The notes: generated from the letters alone by a model not told the origin. A stretch of DNA of 64,000 bases from Isoetes taiwanensis (GCA_021234155.1 JAJEKV010000057.1:8960108-9024107), one strand, 5' to 3'. Positions 35,837-48,300 are shown, numbered from the stretch's first letter. Numbers and translations: made by a program.

Positions 35837-37945
35837 ATGGGAGATAATTTACTCTTAGATGATAGTGCATTTGAAGATGAAAGTGTTGTTGATCACATAA
35901 TTGAGACCACAAATCCTGCAGCTGTAGAAAGTTTCATAAAAGATGTTGAACAGTTACCATGGTTTAATCAAGGTTTTATTGAAGAACCAGATTCAGATAA
36001 GGGTAAGTTAAAAGAAATGAGCAAATGCTAGATGCAGTAGACAAGGGTGGCAAGGACAGATCAAGTAAACAGAAGAACTGGGCAAGGAAGCACTTTGATG
36101 CTTGGCGAAAATTTGCCAAGGCTGATATCCATGTTCCAGAGATTGACCTGTCAATTCCACTTGAGGATATACCTCGCCTCGAGTTGAATGAGATGCTAGT
36201 GAGGTTTCTGCTGCAGGTCAAAAAAAAATATGGTACGATGTCTACTGCCGGCAGGTAAATATATATAACCTTTTATTTAGTTGATTTTTTTTTTTTTGGT
36301 ATTTATCTAATTGTTTGTCTTTGCAGTTTGAATTACTTGTTAAAGGCAGTAGGAAGAATTGTGCTCAAGAGATAGGAATCGGAGATGGTTATGACTAGGG
36401 TAAGAGTAGAAAGATTTAATATCTTAAGGGATCCCTTGTTTGTCAGAGCTAGACTCGCATTCGTTGCAGCTGTAGACATCTCTAGGAAGGCTGGTATAGG
36501 GGTAAAGCGAAAGAAGGCGCAAGCCATTCCCTATAATTGTGAAAGGCTTTACTTGCAGACTTGAGATTACGACTTTGCAAGGTGTTCAAAGATGCTTATG
36601 CTTTTACTTGTGCTCTAGATTTGCCATTAGGGGAGGCGACGGGTTGTATGAAGTCAAGGATGTTGACTCAACGCCTCAATCTGATGGTAAATCAGAGTAT
36701 GCCATGTATAATGTGAGGACTAGCAAAACATGGGGAACATCTGTGATAAGGTATGATGCAAGCGACTTTAGACCTGCCATTTGGAGCTTTGAGGAAAACT
36801 TTTGGCTTACATATAAGCAGTACATTCGACATCTTCCGTTGAAGGAGAATACTGCAACAAGACCTTTATTTCTACAGCTGATTTCAAACTATAAACCTAG
36901 AATAAGTTCATGTTTATTTCTTTCAAGATGTTTTTTGTTATTTCAGTCTTGGTTCATAAAGATAGAGTTGGTGAGAAAGGTATTTCTATGTATAAAAGAA
37001 ATGAGTGCATTTCTTGATGTTGAAATCTGCAATAAGATTGGTCATTTGTCAATTGTTATGCATGTGTCAATGGCCTGGTTCCTCCAAAAATTGAAAAAGT
37101 TAATTATAGGGCATAGGAAGATAGAGTCGTATGAAAAGTATGCGACTGTCTTTAATTTTGTTTGTTTATTTATTTTATTTACTAATTATTGGGGTTTACT
37201 ATTGTAGGTATGATCGAAGCAAGGACATTCAAATCAATGCTGCTATGAGTGTGAACAACAAACCGTATAATGATGACGACAGTTTGAGATTATATTCCGA
37301 CGTGCTTTCTGAGATGGTCAAAATAAAGGAAAACTCAATGCTTGGTTCACATTCCTCTAAGTGCTTGGTTTCTACAGATAGTCCTCCAACAGAATTCCTG
37401 CTCCAGGTAAATTTAGTGTAGTTTTTCTTTTGTTTGAGATTATTAAATATCTTAAGTTGTTGCAGGTCCGCATCATGCTAGTTCATCTAGTGATCATGAA
37501 TTGCCTACAACTAACCTATCAGAGGATTCTATGCCTAGGGATCATGCAAATGGTGAAGAAAATGATATGCTTGAGGTCATCGAAGTTGAAAAGATTCTTG
37601 AATATAAGGATTTAATTGATTATGAGATGTTTGATAATTTTCTAAAGTCGAATCGGCATTTTGAGAAGTATTTCCCTCCCAGTATCGACGTTAAGAATGT
37701 TGGTAAGCCTATTCTTCATTGTTTATTGTTAGGTCAAAATTTTATTGTCTAATTTTGGTTTATTGCAATTGCAGGTGGGCATTCTTTTATTGGTGCTACC
37801 TTCAATAATTGTACTTTTCTTCAGGTTCCTGATTCTAATGCTCTAGTTCCTTACTTGACAAGAAAAAAACCATTTCAAATTTGCCCAATTGATGAGCTAC
37901 TGTTTTCCAAACAGTGTTTAATTATCTTCTTGTCGTTATAAAGGA
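35837..37945 (+). pseudogene. Crypton/DUF3504-like tyrosine recombinase gene, degraded
   Basis: Reading from ATG 35837 (MGDNLLLDDSAFEDES), an acidic start is followed by KNWARKHFDAWRKFAK, typical of the N-terminal SAM-like region of KIAA1958/DUF3504 recombinases. After an intron at 36255-36326 comes LNYLLKAVGRIVLKR and RDPLFVRARLAFVAA. The catalytic part holds FAIRGGDGLYEVK with the first catalytic Arg near 36620, then FWLTYKQYIRHLP. It ends with LIIGHRKIESYEKYA near 37100-37140, carrying the presumed nucleophilic Tyr. A C-terminal region with FIGATFNNCTF follows near 37800. A frame change at about 36010-36030 and in-frame TAG (about 36373) and TGA (about 36560) codons indicate decay, although some could be unrecognised introns. 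Crypton-type recombinases act on DNA through a Tyr-DNA intermediate. Confidence 0.6.
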
Positions 37946-37949
37946 TAAA

Positions 37950-39360
37950 TTCAATTGTCAGAACCAGGCAAGGAGGAGAGAGAATATAAGACAAACTGGA
38001 AGAAAGGCCACATCTATACAAATACAATTACAACTAAACAAACTGATCACGCTGAGCTCTCTCCGCAAATAGCCGGGTCACAAGTCTTCAATCAAACTCC
38101 AACCAATACAGTATCCGCATCTCTGCATAGATTGATAATGCCAACAAACTCCAAGTCAACTAAAATGCCAGAAGATACTCCACAACAAAGATCAACTCCA
38201 AAATAAGCAAATGGAACCAGACAACCCCAACAAATCTTGCAGCACAAACACAAGACACTAGGGTCTCTCTCAAAATCTGGCACGAGGGCCTTCCAACCTT
38301 GGCACGAGGGCCAAAAACCACACTCTCTAACAACACCGACACGAGGGCCAAAAGTCACCACCAAACATGCTGGCACGAGGACCATAAGTCGCAACCAAAT
38401 AAAGCTCGTCCAATAGCAAAGGTCGGTAGGTGAATTCTAAAATGCCGAGGAAGTAGCATGAATAAAGAAGCTCTAGAGTACCAAAAGACCTGACACGTAA
38501 AACCAAGCAGCATTGGTGGGCGGGTGGGCGGGTGGGGAGCAGAAGCACAAGAACTGTGGAGATACAGATGCGCTGATGAACAGGGGAAGATCTGGAGTGG
38601 TATAAAAGCACACGAAACCTAACTGCCAGGCAGACCTAACTACCTGGCTTTTGACAATTACATAAAACTAAATTTGCCAAACAGGTCTTAATTTTAAAAG
38701 TATGCAAGTGTTTTTACACTGCGCAAGAGGCATTGTAATGTTTGATGCACTGTAGTTTTGGAAATATATAATGAGAAAACAAGTTTGACAGTTTACCAAT
38801 TTAAGAGTTTATAGGTTAACAAGTTAACACTAAGATTACAAGTTAACAGGTTATAAGACTTTACATTATGATTAAATGGCGATGCTCTAAGCGGGCGCCG
38901 CCAACAAGTGAAAACCAAAAATTACCTAAAGTAAACAAATGCTAAAAACTCGTGGAATTTCAATGAATGATCCGGCGCTTTACGGCCTACTGGAGATGGG
39001 TTTTAAGACCTAACATAAGAATGCGTAAGAAAGGATGATTCATCAATTATGTGCTTTAATGTACGAACTTAGAAGGCTTGACAAACAAACAACCGCTTTG
39101 CCTATTCACAGTTTTCCTTCTCGATACATCTTGGACTTTGAGAGTGCTTTTCAGAATATGCCTGTGAACATTATGTACAATACATTGTGTATAAAACGAG
39201 CACTTTTGTAGTTTCATGGTCCCCATCGCCCTTGGCATTTATGGAAAATATCAAATTTTGAAATCTAGCCTGGATTAGAGAACTGTATTTTTAAGACAAG
39301 GTACCAGAACCCCGAAGCTACTTGCCCGCTGGACTACGTACTGCGACATATTGGTACTCA
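37950..39360. other. Spacer with GGCACGAGGGCC repeats
   Basis: Four loosely spaced copies of GGCACGAGGGCC-like sequence occur at about 38278-38385. A similar motif appears near 50700-50780. I see no gene; the open frames on both strands have no recognised domain. Confidence 0.4.
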
Positions 39361-39365
39361 TAACT

Positions 39366-39549
39366 TATTGAGAAACGAGAGTTGCAAAGCACTAGACACA
39401 AAGAAGACGAGAGCTACTATTCATTGTCAAAACGAAATACAAATAGACCGGTCCCTTAAAGTTAGGAACAACTACTAAATGCTCCAACAAAATCTATCTA
39501 CTCTCAACGGGTAGTAAACCGTCAGTCATCTTATTGTCATATCCCAACA
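39366..39549 (-). repeat. 3' LTR
   Basis: This 184-bp repeat is identical to the 5' copy at 43298-43481 except for one base (G here, C there, within GTTAGNAACAAC on the plus strand). Confidence 0.93.
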
Positions 39550-39699
39550 CTCCCCCTCAAGAAGATGACTGCTAGAAGAAGCTGAAACTCAACAAAACTT
39601 TCTGCATTTGCCAATACGAAATTTGACCGGGTTTCTATGAGAGCTTTTGTGGACGACTCCCCTTAGCCAATTTAAATGAATTCCGCCCGACGACTCCCC

Positions 39700-40015
39700 T
39701 ACCCAATTCAAAATGAACTCCACTTCTAGTCTGCCTACATTAATATGGAACAAAGTCTTTGAGAAGATATGATGCACCAAGCTTAGTAAGTACCAACTCT
39801 CCCCTTGCATGATGAAGCAGGAACGATCTTCTGGTTATAATGAACTCCACATCTGACGCACTCCCCCTCAGCCAACTCAAAATGAACTCCACTCCTATGT
39901 CTGCCTACATGAATATGGAACAGAGTCCTTTTGAAGATATGATGCATCAAGCTTAGCAAGTACCAACTCTCCCCTTGCATGATGAAGCAGGGACGAGCTT
40001 CTGTTTATCGTGAAT
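39700..40015 (-). repeat. ~169-bp tandem duplication inside the LTR element
   Basis: Two diverged copies start at about 39710 and 39879 with AAAATGAACTCCACT and share AGTACCAACTCTCCCCTTGC near their right ends. Each unit carries a CTCCCC tract that resembles the polypurine tract of the element when read on the minus strand. Confidence 0.75.
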
Positions 40016-40248
40016 TCTCCAGATAACTTCAACGCGCCACCAAATGCTGGTTATGTGCTGCTCCAAATGCAATGGACCTTGGAGAGGACCATCACATTTA
40101 ACAATACCTTGTTGGTCTCTCTCAGCAGATAATATTCCTGCTGTAATCTTAAGCCTATGGTCCTCCTTTTCCTCTATTTCATGATGCATGATACTACTGT
40201 ACCTGTACCTGTTGCTATCTTCTCCCCCTTGCATCTTGAAATATAACA

Positions 40249-43200
40249 CTAATGGCATACTCTCCTGTTCTGGACTGTTAAAGCCAGTGATACGATGTTT
40301 CCAACACCTTTGCTACAATCATCATGAGCAAAAACTTCCATCACTGCACCACTGCAATGTGCCATTCGGCTATATCGTCCCCACCAAGGTGATTCAACTT
40401 CCATCCTGAACAACAGCTTGGAATGACTCCCGTCCTGCATGGTGTAAGCTGGCGCCACATCTGTTCCTGCTGTTGTACCTCTAACTCGAACCATATACAG
40501 AATCTTGTTTGCAGCATCTACGAATGTGCACAATGTAGACATCATAGTTACTGATGCCAATACAGCTGCATCAACATCTTCCAACTGGTTTCTTTTGTGA
40601 TTACTAGCCTCGTTCACTGCCTTCTGTATGTTCCAAACTTTCAAAGATGCATCACAACCTGCCCATAATGTACTTCTTGTACACACCAATCTTCTTGTAT
40701 TTTCTTCTGTTCTTACTGGTGAAGGCAGAAGATCCAAAGAAATAGGTGAATTTGGATCAACTGATGATTCACCAGGCACCGTAATTAGCCCCGTTCCTCC
40801 ATTCACAGCTACAAAGTTTTCCAAGTAAGATTGCACTTCCTTTTTATTTGTTTCATGCTCAGAAGACTTGAGACTACCATATGATGAATCCTTTGTAGGT
40901 TCTAGCATCTCAAACTGATTCAAAGCAGAATCATGAACACTGATGATAAAGATCCGATCTGCACATTCTGACCAAATGCTACTACAAACCCCATTAGGTG
41001 CGTCCCCAAAGCTGTCAAGAGCATTACAAAAGCGTTGTGCTTGTGGCTGCATCTGTGAAACAGGATTTCCATCCAGGCAATAGGGTGATTCCCCATTAAA
41101 ATCTTCACCAAAGGCTCGTCTCATAATTACCCTAGAGCTTTTCCTGATAGCTTGCCCAGTAGGAGTAGTTTGTACTGCTAACATGGAACTAGCCTTCATC
41201 ACTACTTTTGCTTTAACATTTACCTCATCTTGTTCTGCTCCTCTTATGAGGCTAACTAAATTGCTCATAGAAAGGAACTTGACACTCGGAAACATGGGCC
41301 ATATAACTTGAGCAGAAATGTAATAATAGTATTCCTCTGTAGATCCTTCATTCTCAGTGTATGGTTCCTCAAATTGGATTGTTTTATCTCTCCTTGAAAT
41401 CCATGTTTCTGTCTCAAACTCATTCTCCTCAATAGGATTGCCAGATGCATATGTGTTATGCTTTTTCAGTAAGTATAAGTGAAGATCCAACAACAAATTA
41501 TTGACACGTTTTCTAAGACCCTCTGCCACAAAACAGTTACGTCTTTCTAACCCATCAAAGGAAAGACTGACCTGTGTATATTGGTGAGAGAGTAGAACTA
41601 CTAGCTTCTGAGATTTTGAGCTGATGTTGTTCACTTGCTCCAAGCATAATTTCAGAACTGCCTCTACACCAGACAAATTCTGAGATAATCTTTCTACCAT
41701 GAAGCTGTCCTTGTTGAAGTTTTTCCTCACAACATTGAACGCCAAACATAAAAGACAATCTTCTACCACTTCTTCAAGCTCGTGCAGGCAATCTAAACCA
41801 AATGCCACATCATAAAAAGAACTGTGTGAATTCCGTGTAAGACCAAACAGTTGGAATTCTCTACCACGCTCAACAACTGGCATTCCACCTTCATGAACTC
41901 CAAAGATTGTAAAAACAATATATACTGCTGTGTTTGCATTGTTACTGAAAGGATGATTGACTTCACCACCTTCCCCCATTCTATTTAATGAACTGAACAT
42001 GCATGGGCCGCAGAAACAAACGAGCCCAATCACAACCCATGTGAAGGGGCTATCGTATCTCCACAAGCTTGACTTCTTTGTAGATTTCTCCATATCCATG
42101 GAGCTTGAGGGCTCGGAGTTCAATTCATCTGGACTCCAGTCCTCCACATCTATTTGATTCCTGCCACATCCTCTCCTTGCATCTGGTGAAATAATTCTCT
42201 TTGCACTAACTGCATAACCAGAATTGCCGTTAATACTCCTTCTCCTCATGGCAGTATTCCCATTAGAAATTCCCGCATCTATCTCTTTGCCACAGGTTGA
42301 AGCCAAATTCATGCATGATACTGAACACTCTGCTTCAGAATGAGGCTTGCCACTGCCAGTACCCTCCAACCTTGGCCTCCAAACTTGCTGTGCAAAATCC
42401 AAATCATATCCCTCTTGTTTCCTTGCTGCCATCGACCTCTTCATGGGATCTTTTTCGGTTCCTGCAGCTTGCCTTGCTACAAACATACAGAGCCTCCATG
42501 CCATATCTCCAGTGTCTCCTCGTGACCACTCAATTCTCCACAATATGTACCTGAAAATGACATATCTCCTCTCTGGCCATAAGACCTCTCTTTTTAGCAT
42601 CATAACCAAGTTTCTGGCAGCCTCTCTGAAGCTTTGCAAGCTCATCATAAGCCAGATCTGGTTACTGCTACTCAGTCTTTTCACCTCTTTTGCTTGGTGT
42701 AGCACACCCATCCACACATAGGATATGGGACTCAAAGCCTTTAATCCTTCTTTACAGGTGGTAAGCGCTCGCATGCTAGCAAGTATTAGATAACTGAGTG
42801 CCATTTCAACCTTGCTTGCAAAAGCCCTCCCTCTGCTATACTTCTTGCAGCTCTTAGCAAGAAATATATTGTCCTCTGTACTTGAAGACTCGAGCATATT
42901 TTTGCAACTTGGCACTACCGGCACCTTCATCGTTAGGTCTCTTGCTTGCATCTTGTCATCAAGCTTCACCCTTAGGTACCTCACTGCCACCAGCTTCTCC
43001 GACAGATTCCCTACTGCTATCAGTGTAATCTTCGGCAACGTTGCTGGCATCTCTTTCGCAAGATCCTGTGAACTTGCATCATTCCATTTTCTTATTGCAA
43101 CCCAAACCATATTCCAGATTGTCTCCCAGAAAACTCTCATCTTGAAGACCATCGTAGGTTTGTCCTGCATATCTTTTGATCTATCTCGTGATCGAACTTT

Positions 43201-43263
43201 CAGGCCATGTAGACATTTCAAGGTCACTACTGACCTCCGATTTCCTCCCTTTTGATACTCCAA
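40249..43263 (-). CDS. 1004-aa ORF in LTR element; carries host-gene-like segment (UNC93-like)
   Basis: The frame is open without introns for 3015 bases and begins 23 bases after the primer-binding site (MEYQKGGNRRS). It lacks a gag zinc knuckle, a YxDD box and integrase motifs. Around residues 400-470 it reads SSLWRYDSPFTWVVIGLVCF, then NNANTAVYIVFTIFGVHEGG. This resembles the first two membrane segments of plant UNC93-like (DUF895) transporters. Near the C-terminus LWAGCDASLKVWNIQKAV looks like one WD40 blade. The rest is unrecognised. The absence of introns and the mixed content suggest that spliced transcripts of host genes were captured into the element. Whether a protein is made is unknown. 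Confidence 0.6.
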   Translation of the reverse strand: MEYQKGGNRRSVVTLKCLHGLKVRSRDRSKDMQDKPTMVFKMRVFWETIWNMVWVAIRKWNDASSQDLAKEMPATLPKITLIAVGNLSEKLVAVRYLRVKLDDKMQARDLTMKVPVVPSCKNMLESSSTEDNIFLAKSCKKYSRGRAFASKVEMALSYLILASMRALTTCKEGLKALSPISYVWMGVLHQAKEVKRLSSSNQIWLMMSLQSFREAARNLVMMLKREVLWPERRYVIFRYILWRIEWSRGDTGDMAWRLCMFVARQAAGTEKDPMKRSMAARKQEGYDLDFAQQVWRPRLEGTGSGKPHSEAECSVSCMNLASTCGKEIDAGISNGNTAMRRRSINGNSGYAVSAKRIISPDARRGCGRNQIDVEDWSPDELNSEPSSSMDMEKSTKKSSLWRYDSPFTWVVIGLVCFCGPCMFSSLNRMGEGGEVNHPFSNNANTAVYIVFTIFGVHEGGMPVVERGREFQLFGLTRNSHSSFYDVAFGLDCLHELEEVVEDCLLCLAFNVVRKNFNKDSFMVERLSQNLSGVEAVLKLCLEQVNNISSKSQKLVVLLSHQYTQVSLSFDGLERRNCFVAEGLRKRVNNLLLDLHLYLLKKHNTYASGNPIEENEFETETWISRRDKTIQFEEPYTENEGSTEEYYYYISAQVIWPMFPSVKFLSMSNLVSLIRGAEQDEVNVKAKVVMKASSMLAVQTTPTGQAIRKSSRVIMRRAFGEDFNGESPYCLDGNPVSQMQPQAQRFCNALDSFGDAPNGVCSSIWSECADRIFIISVHDSALNQFEMLEPTKDSSYGSLKSSEHETNKKEVQSYLENFVAVNGGTGLITVPGESSVDPNSPISLDLLPSPVRTEENTRRLVCTRSTLWAGCDASLKVWNIQKAVNEASNHKRNQLEDVDAAVLASVTMMSTLCTFVDAANKILYMVRVRGTTAGTDVAPAYTMQDGSHSKLLFRMEVESPWWGRYSRMAHCSGAVMEVFAHDDCSKGVGNIVSLALTVQNRRVCH

Positions 43264-43285
43264 GCTCTTCTCTAAGGACCAACCC

Positions 43286-43297
43286 GCTCTGATACCA
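43286..43297 (-). promoter_or_regulatory. Primer-binding site (initiator Met tRNA)
   Basis: TGGTATCAGAGC on the minus strand directly adjoins the end of the 5' LTR. This is the usual Copia-type primer-binding sequence complementary to the 3' end of plant initiator Met tRNA. Confidence 0.9.
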
Positions 43298-43481
43298 TAT
43301 TGAGAAACGAGAGTTGCAAAGCACTAGACACAAAGAAGACGAGAGCTACTATTCATTGTCAAAACGAAATACAAATAGACCGGTCCCTTAAAGTTAGCAA
43401 CAACTACTAAATGCTCCAACAAAATCTATCTACTCTCAACGGGTAGTAAACCGTCAGTCATCTTATTGTCATATCCCAACA
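43298..43481 (-). repeat. 5' LTR
   Basis: 184-bp terminal repeat, 183 of 184 positions identical to 39366-39549. It would carry the promoter of the element. The outer flank is TAACT at 43482-43486. Confidence 0.93.
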
Positions 43482-43489
43482 TAACTGGC

Positions 43490-45320
43490 ATTATGTAAAT
43501 GCTATGCTAAGACTAGCTTATTGCTGATTTCAGTTCCCTCTTGGGATTTATGATTACCTGATTTAAAATGCAAAAGATCCAATCAAGGCATTTCTACAAA
43601 ATTTCTTCTGAATATCAGAACGTACTAATAAATAAAGTGAGTGTCTTTCTTGCAACCTGGAACTAAATTTGGATATTCCTGTTTATCCTCCAACAAATTA
43701 TCTACAGGAACCCACAATTTTGTTTATGACTAGCCAACAAGCAAGCGTATACAGAAAGGCTAAGGGCTAATTGAAGGAGATGCGTGCCACCAAGATCATC
43801 TCTCCATGTTACCACACAAATTTATAAACTCTCAAGTCTTGACAAAAAGTTAGGGAGATCTAAAATAACATCTTATAATTTAGCAAATAGCACAGATACT
43901 GAAAAGACTTCTAGCTTATATGATTACTTTTGGACAAAACGTTCCAGTCCAGATAAACGGAATCTCTCTTATTAAGTTTACTATCTATTCACAGTAGTTT
44001 AGCTATGTTGTACTCGATGTTTGGGTCGTGCATAAATGGCTGCGAGAGTTGAGGAAATATCAACATATAAAATACAACGAACATTTGGCATGCATTGCTT
44101 TACTTTCCTGCACAAAAGATAAAAATCAGCAAAAGCCCAACGAATGGTTATGATTTGTCTTGAAAACGTGAAACAGGTAACCTGCAATACAGGGCTGCCA
44201 ACACTCCATCTATTGTCGCAAAAGGTTACACATAACAATGGACGAAGTTCAGACTAGTTTTGCTACATAATATGATAGTAGGGATACCATCTTTGCAAAG
44301 AACGACAATGCACTCTAATCGACCCATAGGCATTTCAAGGTCAGAATCTTTCTAAGTTTTTGAAGAGGGGACCACTCCCTATGAATACCATGACCATTTG
44401 CAAATGTGGTCGCCAGCCGGCATTAATTCTAAAAGCATTTTTTCCTTTCCCCTGTCAAATCGAAACAATCTCGCTGTAAGATTGCTGTTGGAGTTCTATG
44501 GGCTTATGTCTTTGCCCTAGTTTCAAACATGGTATCCCAAAAGGAATAGTCAGTTACCAGAAGGATCGGAAACTTTTGTAGCTTTCAAGCATCAAATTTG
44601 AAATGGCAATGTGTATTTTCAACTCTAAAGAAGCGTATGATTTGGAAGTTTGCATCGAGATCATCCTCGCTTTCATGAAGTAAAGCAATTAGAAAGTTGT
44701 TTAAAGAGAGTGTTGCTGCATGAGACGAAATCTGTGTGCTCGATGACTCAGTTTGGGCCTTTTCTAATTTTCTAGAATGTTCGATAAGAAAATACCATAT
44801 CTATAGCTGAGGTGGAGAGACAGGTGATTCCCCAACAAGCACAAAAATATAAAATAAATTTAACAAAAATTACTATTGTGTGACTTTTTACAACGTTTAC
44901 AAAGAAAGAGATTGAAATCAAAAACCTCATCAAGCTGTGGCCACCACTGCATCCAAACTGTCCTTTTATGTACAGTTGCTGCTGCTCCCTTTATAGAAGT
45001 CCAATGCTTCCTCCACGTGTTCACTGCATCCAAAGATAAATAGGCTTAGTAACTCTTTCTAAAATGTAATGGCAGTTTATTTCATTCATTGAGCAAAGAG
45101 CGGTTAGCAATAAATAAATGGCCCTTTCTTTATGGTCATGTTACTGTTTTTATTGTGCTTTCAATGAGCTAGTCACAATCTCATCTGTTTTAAAATATAT
45201 TTTAGTTTATTCTGGTCCATCATAATCTTCAATGCAGTTAATCCTTGTATGATTCTTCAAATTTTCCTATTTGTATATCCAATAGTATGTTAAAAGAGAC
45301 TAATAAAAGAATGCATAACT
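43490..45320. other. Spacer downstream of HEMERA
   Basis: No gene or repeat was recognised. The sequence is AT-rich and should include the 3' untranslated region of the minus-strand HEMERA gene near 45300. Confidence 0.4.
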
Positions 45321-45327
45321 CGAGATT

Positions 45328-48300
45328 TTAGAAACATGCCTTCTTGAACACAAACATGCTCCTTCTTCCTTCAGGGCAGGAAGACATTTCAGCTTGGTAA
45401 TCTCCAAGAGGATCAAGCCATTGGACAGAGTCATCATTGCCATCTTCATCATCCCCATTCTCATATTCAATTTGCACTTCATCAGGCGTAATAGAAGGCA
45501 TTGGCAGTGTTGCAGAAGGCTTTAGTTGAGCTTCCTTCTTACTAGCATTTCTCCTTGATTGTCTGTCCCGTTTATATCTCCCTCTTCGTTTTGATATTTC
45601 TCCAAGGTAGTCACGCTTCCAAATGCTTTTACGAGGGTTATAGACGTTTGCACCCCATGGATCATCAGAATATCTCCCAAGCTCTTCAAGTGGTAGACCA
45701 AATTCCATGCGGCTAACAATGGCAAGAACTTCAGGTTTAGTAATGTAATTCGTCAAAACTGAGATTGATTGGACATCAAGAACTTTGAACTTTGAAAACC
45801 AATAAATATTTTCCAAGGTTATTAGTTTCTTCCAAACCATGATGAAAATGCAAACCAACTTATGTACTTGAAAGAGCACTGTCCTGCAGTTCACATGAAG
45901 TCAAATGGTGCAAATTTGACATGCCATATTATGCAAACCCCACAGTTTCCAAAATCTTAACAGGGGTTATAGAAGATCCTATACAAGCTGTGAGAAATGG
46001 TGTAATCCAGAACTAACACAATCTAACGCTCCATGACTACGTCATACCATGTAATATCACGTTCAAGGGCCTCCTGCTCTTCATATGCTCGTTGTTTGTG
46101 CAAGTGATTTAGTTCATCCATTTGAAGTTCCCTTCTTAATTCTGGCTCCACAAATTCTTCCCCTTTCTCCTTTGCCTTCATCCACAGTTCGTCATTTCTC
46201 TGTTCATAGATCAAATGTCAGCACATGCTCAAACACAAAAAGTCCTCAGTGTAAACTTTGTATTGTACCCGTCTTTCTTTCCGAGCCTCTTCAAGGTCTA
46301 ACTCATTCTCGTCTAGTTTCTGTTTCAGGCAGTATTATAAGGAAAGATAGAAGAATTTGGCAACACCAAACAAAGTTATGTATCTCACCACTATAACTCG
46401 TGGAATATGGTAGTCTCCCATTTTCTTAATTACTCTGATATTGCCATATACATCCCCCTCCGTTCTTTCATCTTTTAAATCTTGTTCATTAACAACGATT
46501 CCATTCTCATCCTCCCATGTGTCAAAATTAATATTCTCTTCATGCTTATTCTTTCCAACTCCTTCCTCTTCATCCAATGTCATCTGCTCGGCCATATGCA
46601 GCTGCCAAACCTGTCATAATAGTCATTACCACTCATTACATACCACTTCTTTAAGGTGCATCTAGAAGTTCTGAAATAGGTTGCGCCAATGGACCACCTG
46701 GTTATTAAGTAACTAGAGTTGTGTTTAATACTTCCCACTGCTCGACCATCTCATGCAAACTCTTAATAGACTTTTAGACCTTCAGATGACTGACATGCAT
46801 AAATGTTACTGAGAAAACCATTCCATGATGTCTGTTGCATTGCTTGAAGCATTTTCAATGTGAAGCAAGTAAAAAAGGATTAATTCACCAAAGACTTGAT
46901 CACACCCATGTGTTTCATCAAGCACTCATAACCTGCATAGTAGTATGCAGTTACTGACTAAAAAAAGTACCAAGTAATGGAGTAAATAGTTTCATCATGA
47001 ATGGTTACGATTATAGCTTCTCAATTCCATCTGGTTGAGGCCACTTCTTGAAGAAATGCCAATTGTAGTGTGTAGTCTCCAAGTCCAACCAATTGAGGAC
47101 ACCAATAATCTTAAGGAAGAGGGAATGATGCTTACTTTTGGTACATATGGATGAACTAAACGCAATTTTTCTTCTACTGGTTTCTTTTCTGGTCGCAAAA
47201 GTGGAACAAATGGCCTGCCAGTCTCTTTCTGCACAAAAGATAAAACACCATGAGATTTCATGTCTTGTAAGTAAACTTAAATCATAATCTATACTTACAG
47301 CAAGTTCATACAAATTGACATCGCCTGGACGAGTAAATATTGGTGGATAATCAAATTTCTTGAAACTGATACACCAGAAATGCATAAACATGTTACTCTT
47401 CAATAGCTTAATTTCATGCTCACTAATAGCAACCTAAAACTTCTGGCCACCTTCACATGTATTCAGACATCTAATAGCTTTGGAACCAATAAGAGCAACA
47501 AACAAGAAATAATAGTAGCGATTCACATTGCAGAGCTTCAAAAGAGATATGAACAAGGCCGTATAGCCAGAAATGCAAAACCTTCAATTGCTGAACCATT
47601 GAAATTTCATAATCGGCAGTATTTGCATAGTGACTTTATATAGTAATTTTTACATGTTTTCATCTTTCATCAATCAGATTTTTCAACAGTTTGATGAAAA
47701 AATTGGTATATCAGACAAAATGTTCAAGAAAAAAATTAGCAGTCTGTATGCCTTGCGAAATACAAAGGCAAGCATCAGACTAAAAATTTCAACGACAAAG
47801 GGCTTCACTACTGGAATATTCCTATACAATAAAGAGCATCCATGGGTGCGCACAACGTAGAGTTCAAGTACGTACATGAGATTGTTGATGTTAGGGTCTA
47901 CAAATCGCAACTCTATTGGAAAACGGTAACGATACGGATCCCGTTTGGCCTGCAAAAGTAGTCATCAAGAAATATGTCAAACAGACCATCTTTTTGATTG
48001 AAACTTTTTCCACCATAGTACGATCTCTAGTTCTAGTTGATCATGGATTCTCCTTACAAACTGGATGCACAGACTAGTCTAATTCCACTGAACCTATGGC
48101 TATAATATTTTCAATAGAATGAAACTGCAGACTAAGAGACAGTGTAAATCAATATAAGGATGCTTTGAAGAAGTGAAGCTGATTTGAAACTCACAATGAC
48201 TTCCACTTGCACACGTAAACCAACTTCGAATATACTTTTCATTATCTCATACCAATCATTCCCTTTAATTGGAACCCACCTAATAAAAGCAAAGATGTTA

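Larger units (their letters stand above)
39366..43481 (-). mobile_element. Young 4.1-kb LTR retrotransposon, Copia-like signals, no gag-pol
   Basis: Two 184-bp long terminal repeats (39366-39549 and 43298-43481) differ at only one position. They are flanked by the 5-bp target duplication TAACT (39361-39365 and 43482-43486). On the minus strand the repeat starts TGTTGGGATATG and ends TTTCTCAATA, so the ends are TG..TA. The primer-binding site TGGTATCAGAGC, complementary to initiator Met tRNA, follows the 5' repeat immediately (43297-43286). A polypurine tract TTGAGGGGGAG (39560-39550) touches the 3' repeat. The interior has one 1004-codon open frame without protease, integrase, reverse transcriptase or RNase H motifs. 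It must have been mobilised by another element, and recently. Confidence 0.92.

Noticed and set aside
42812-43255. 147-codon plus-strand ORF inside the LTR element
   Set aside because: It lies antisense to the 1004-codon frame, in the wrong orientation for the element, and has no known domain.
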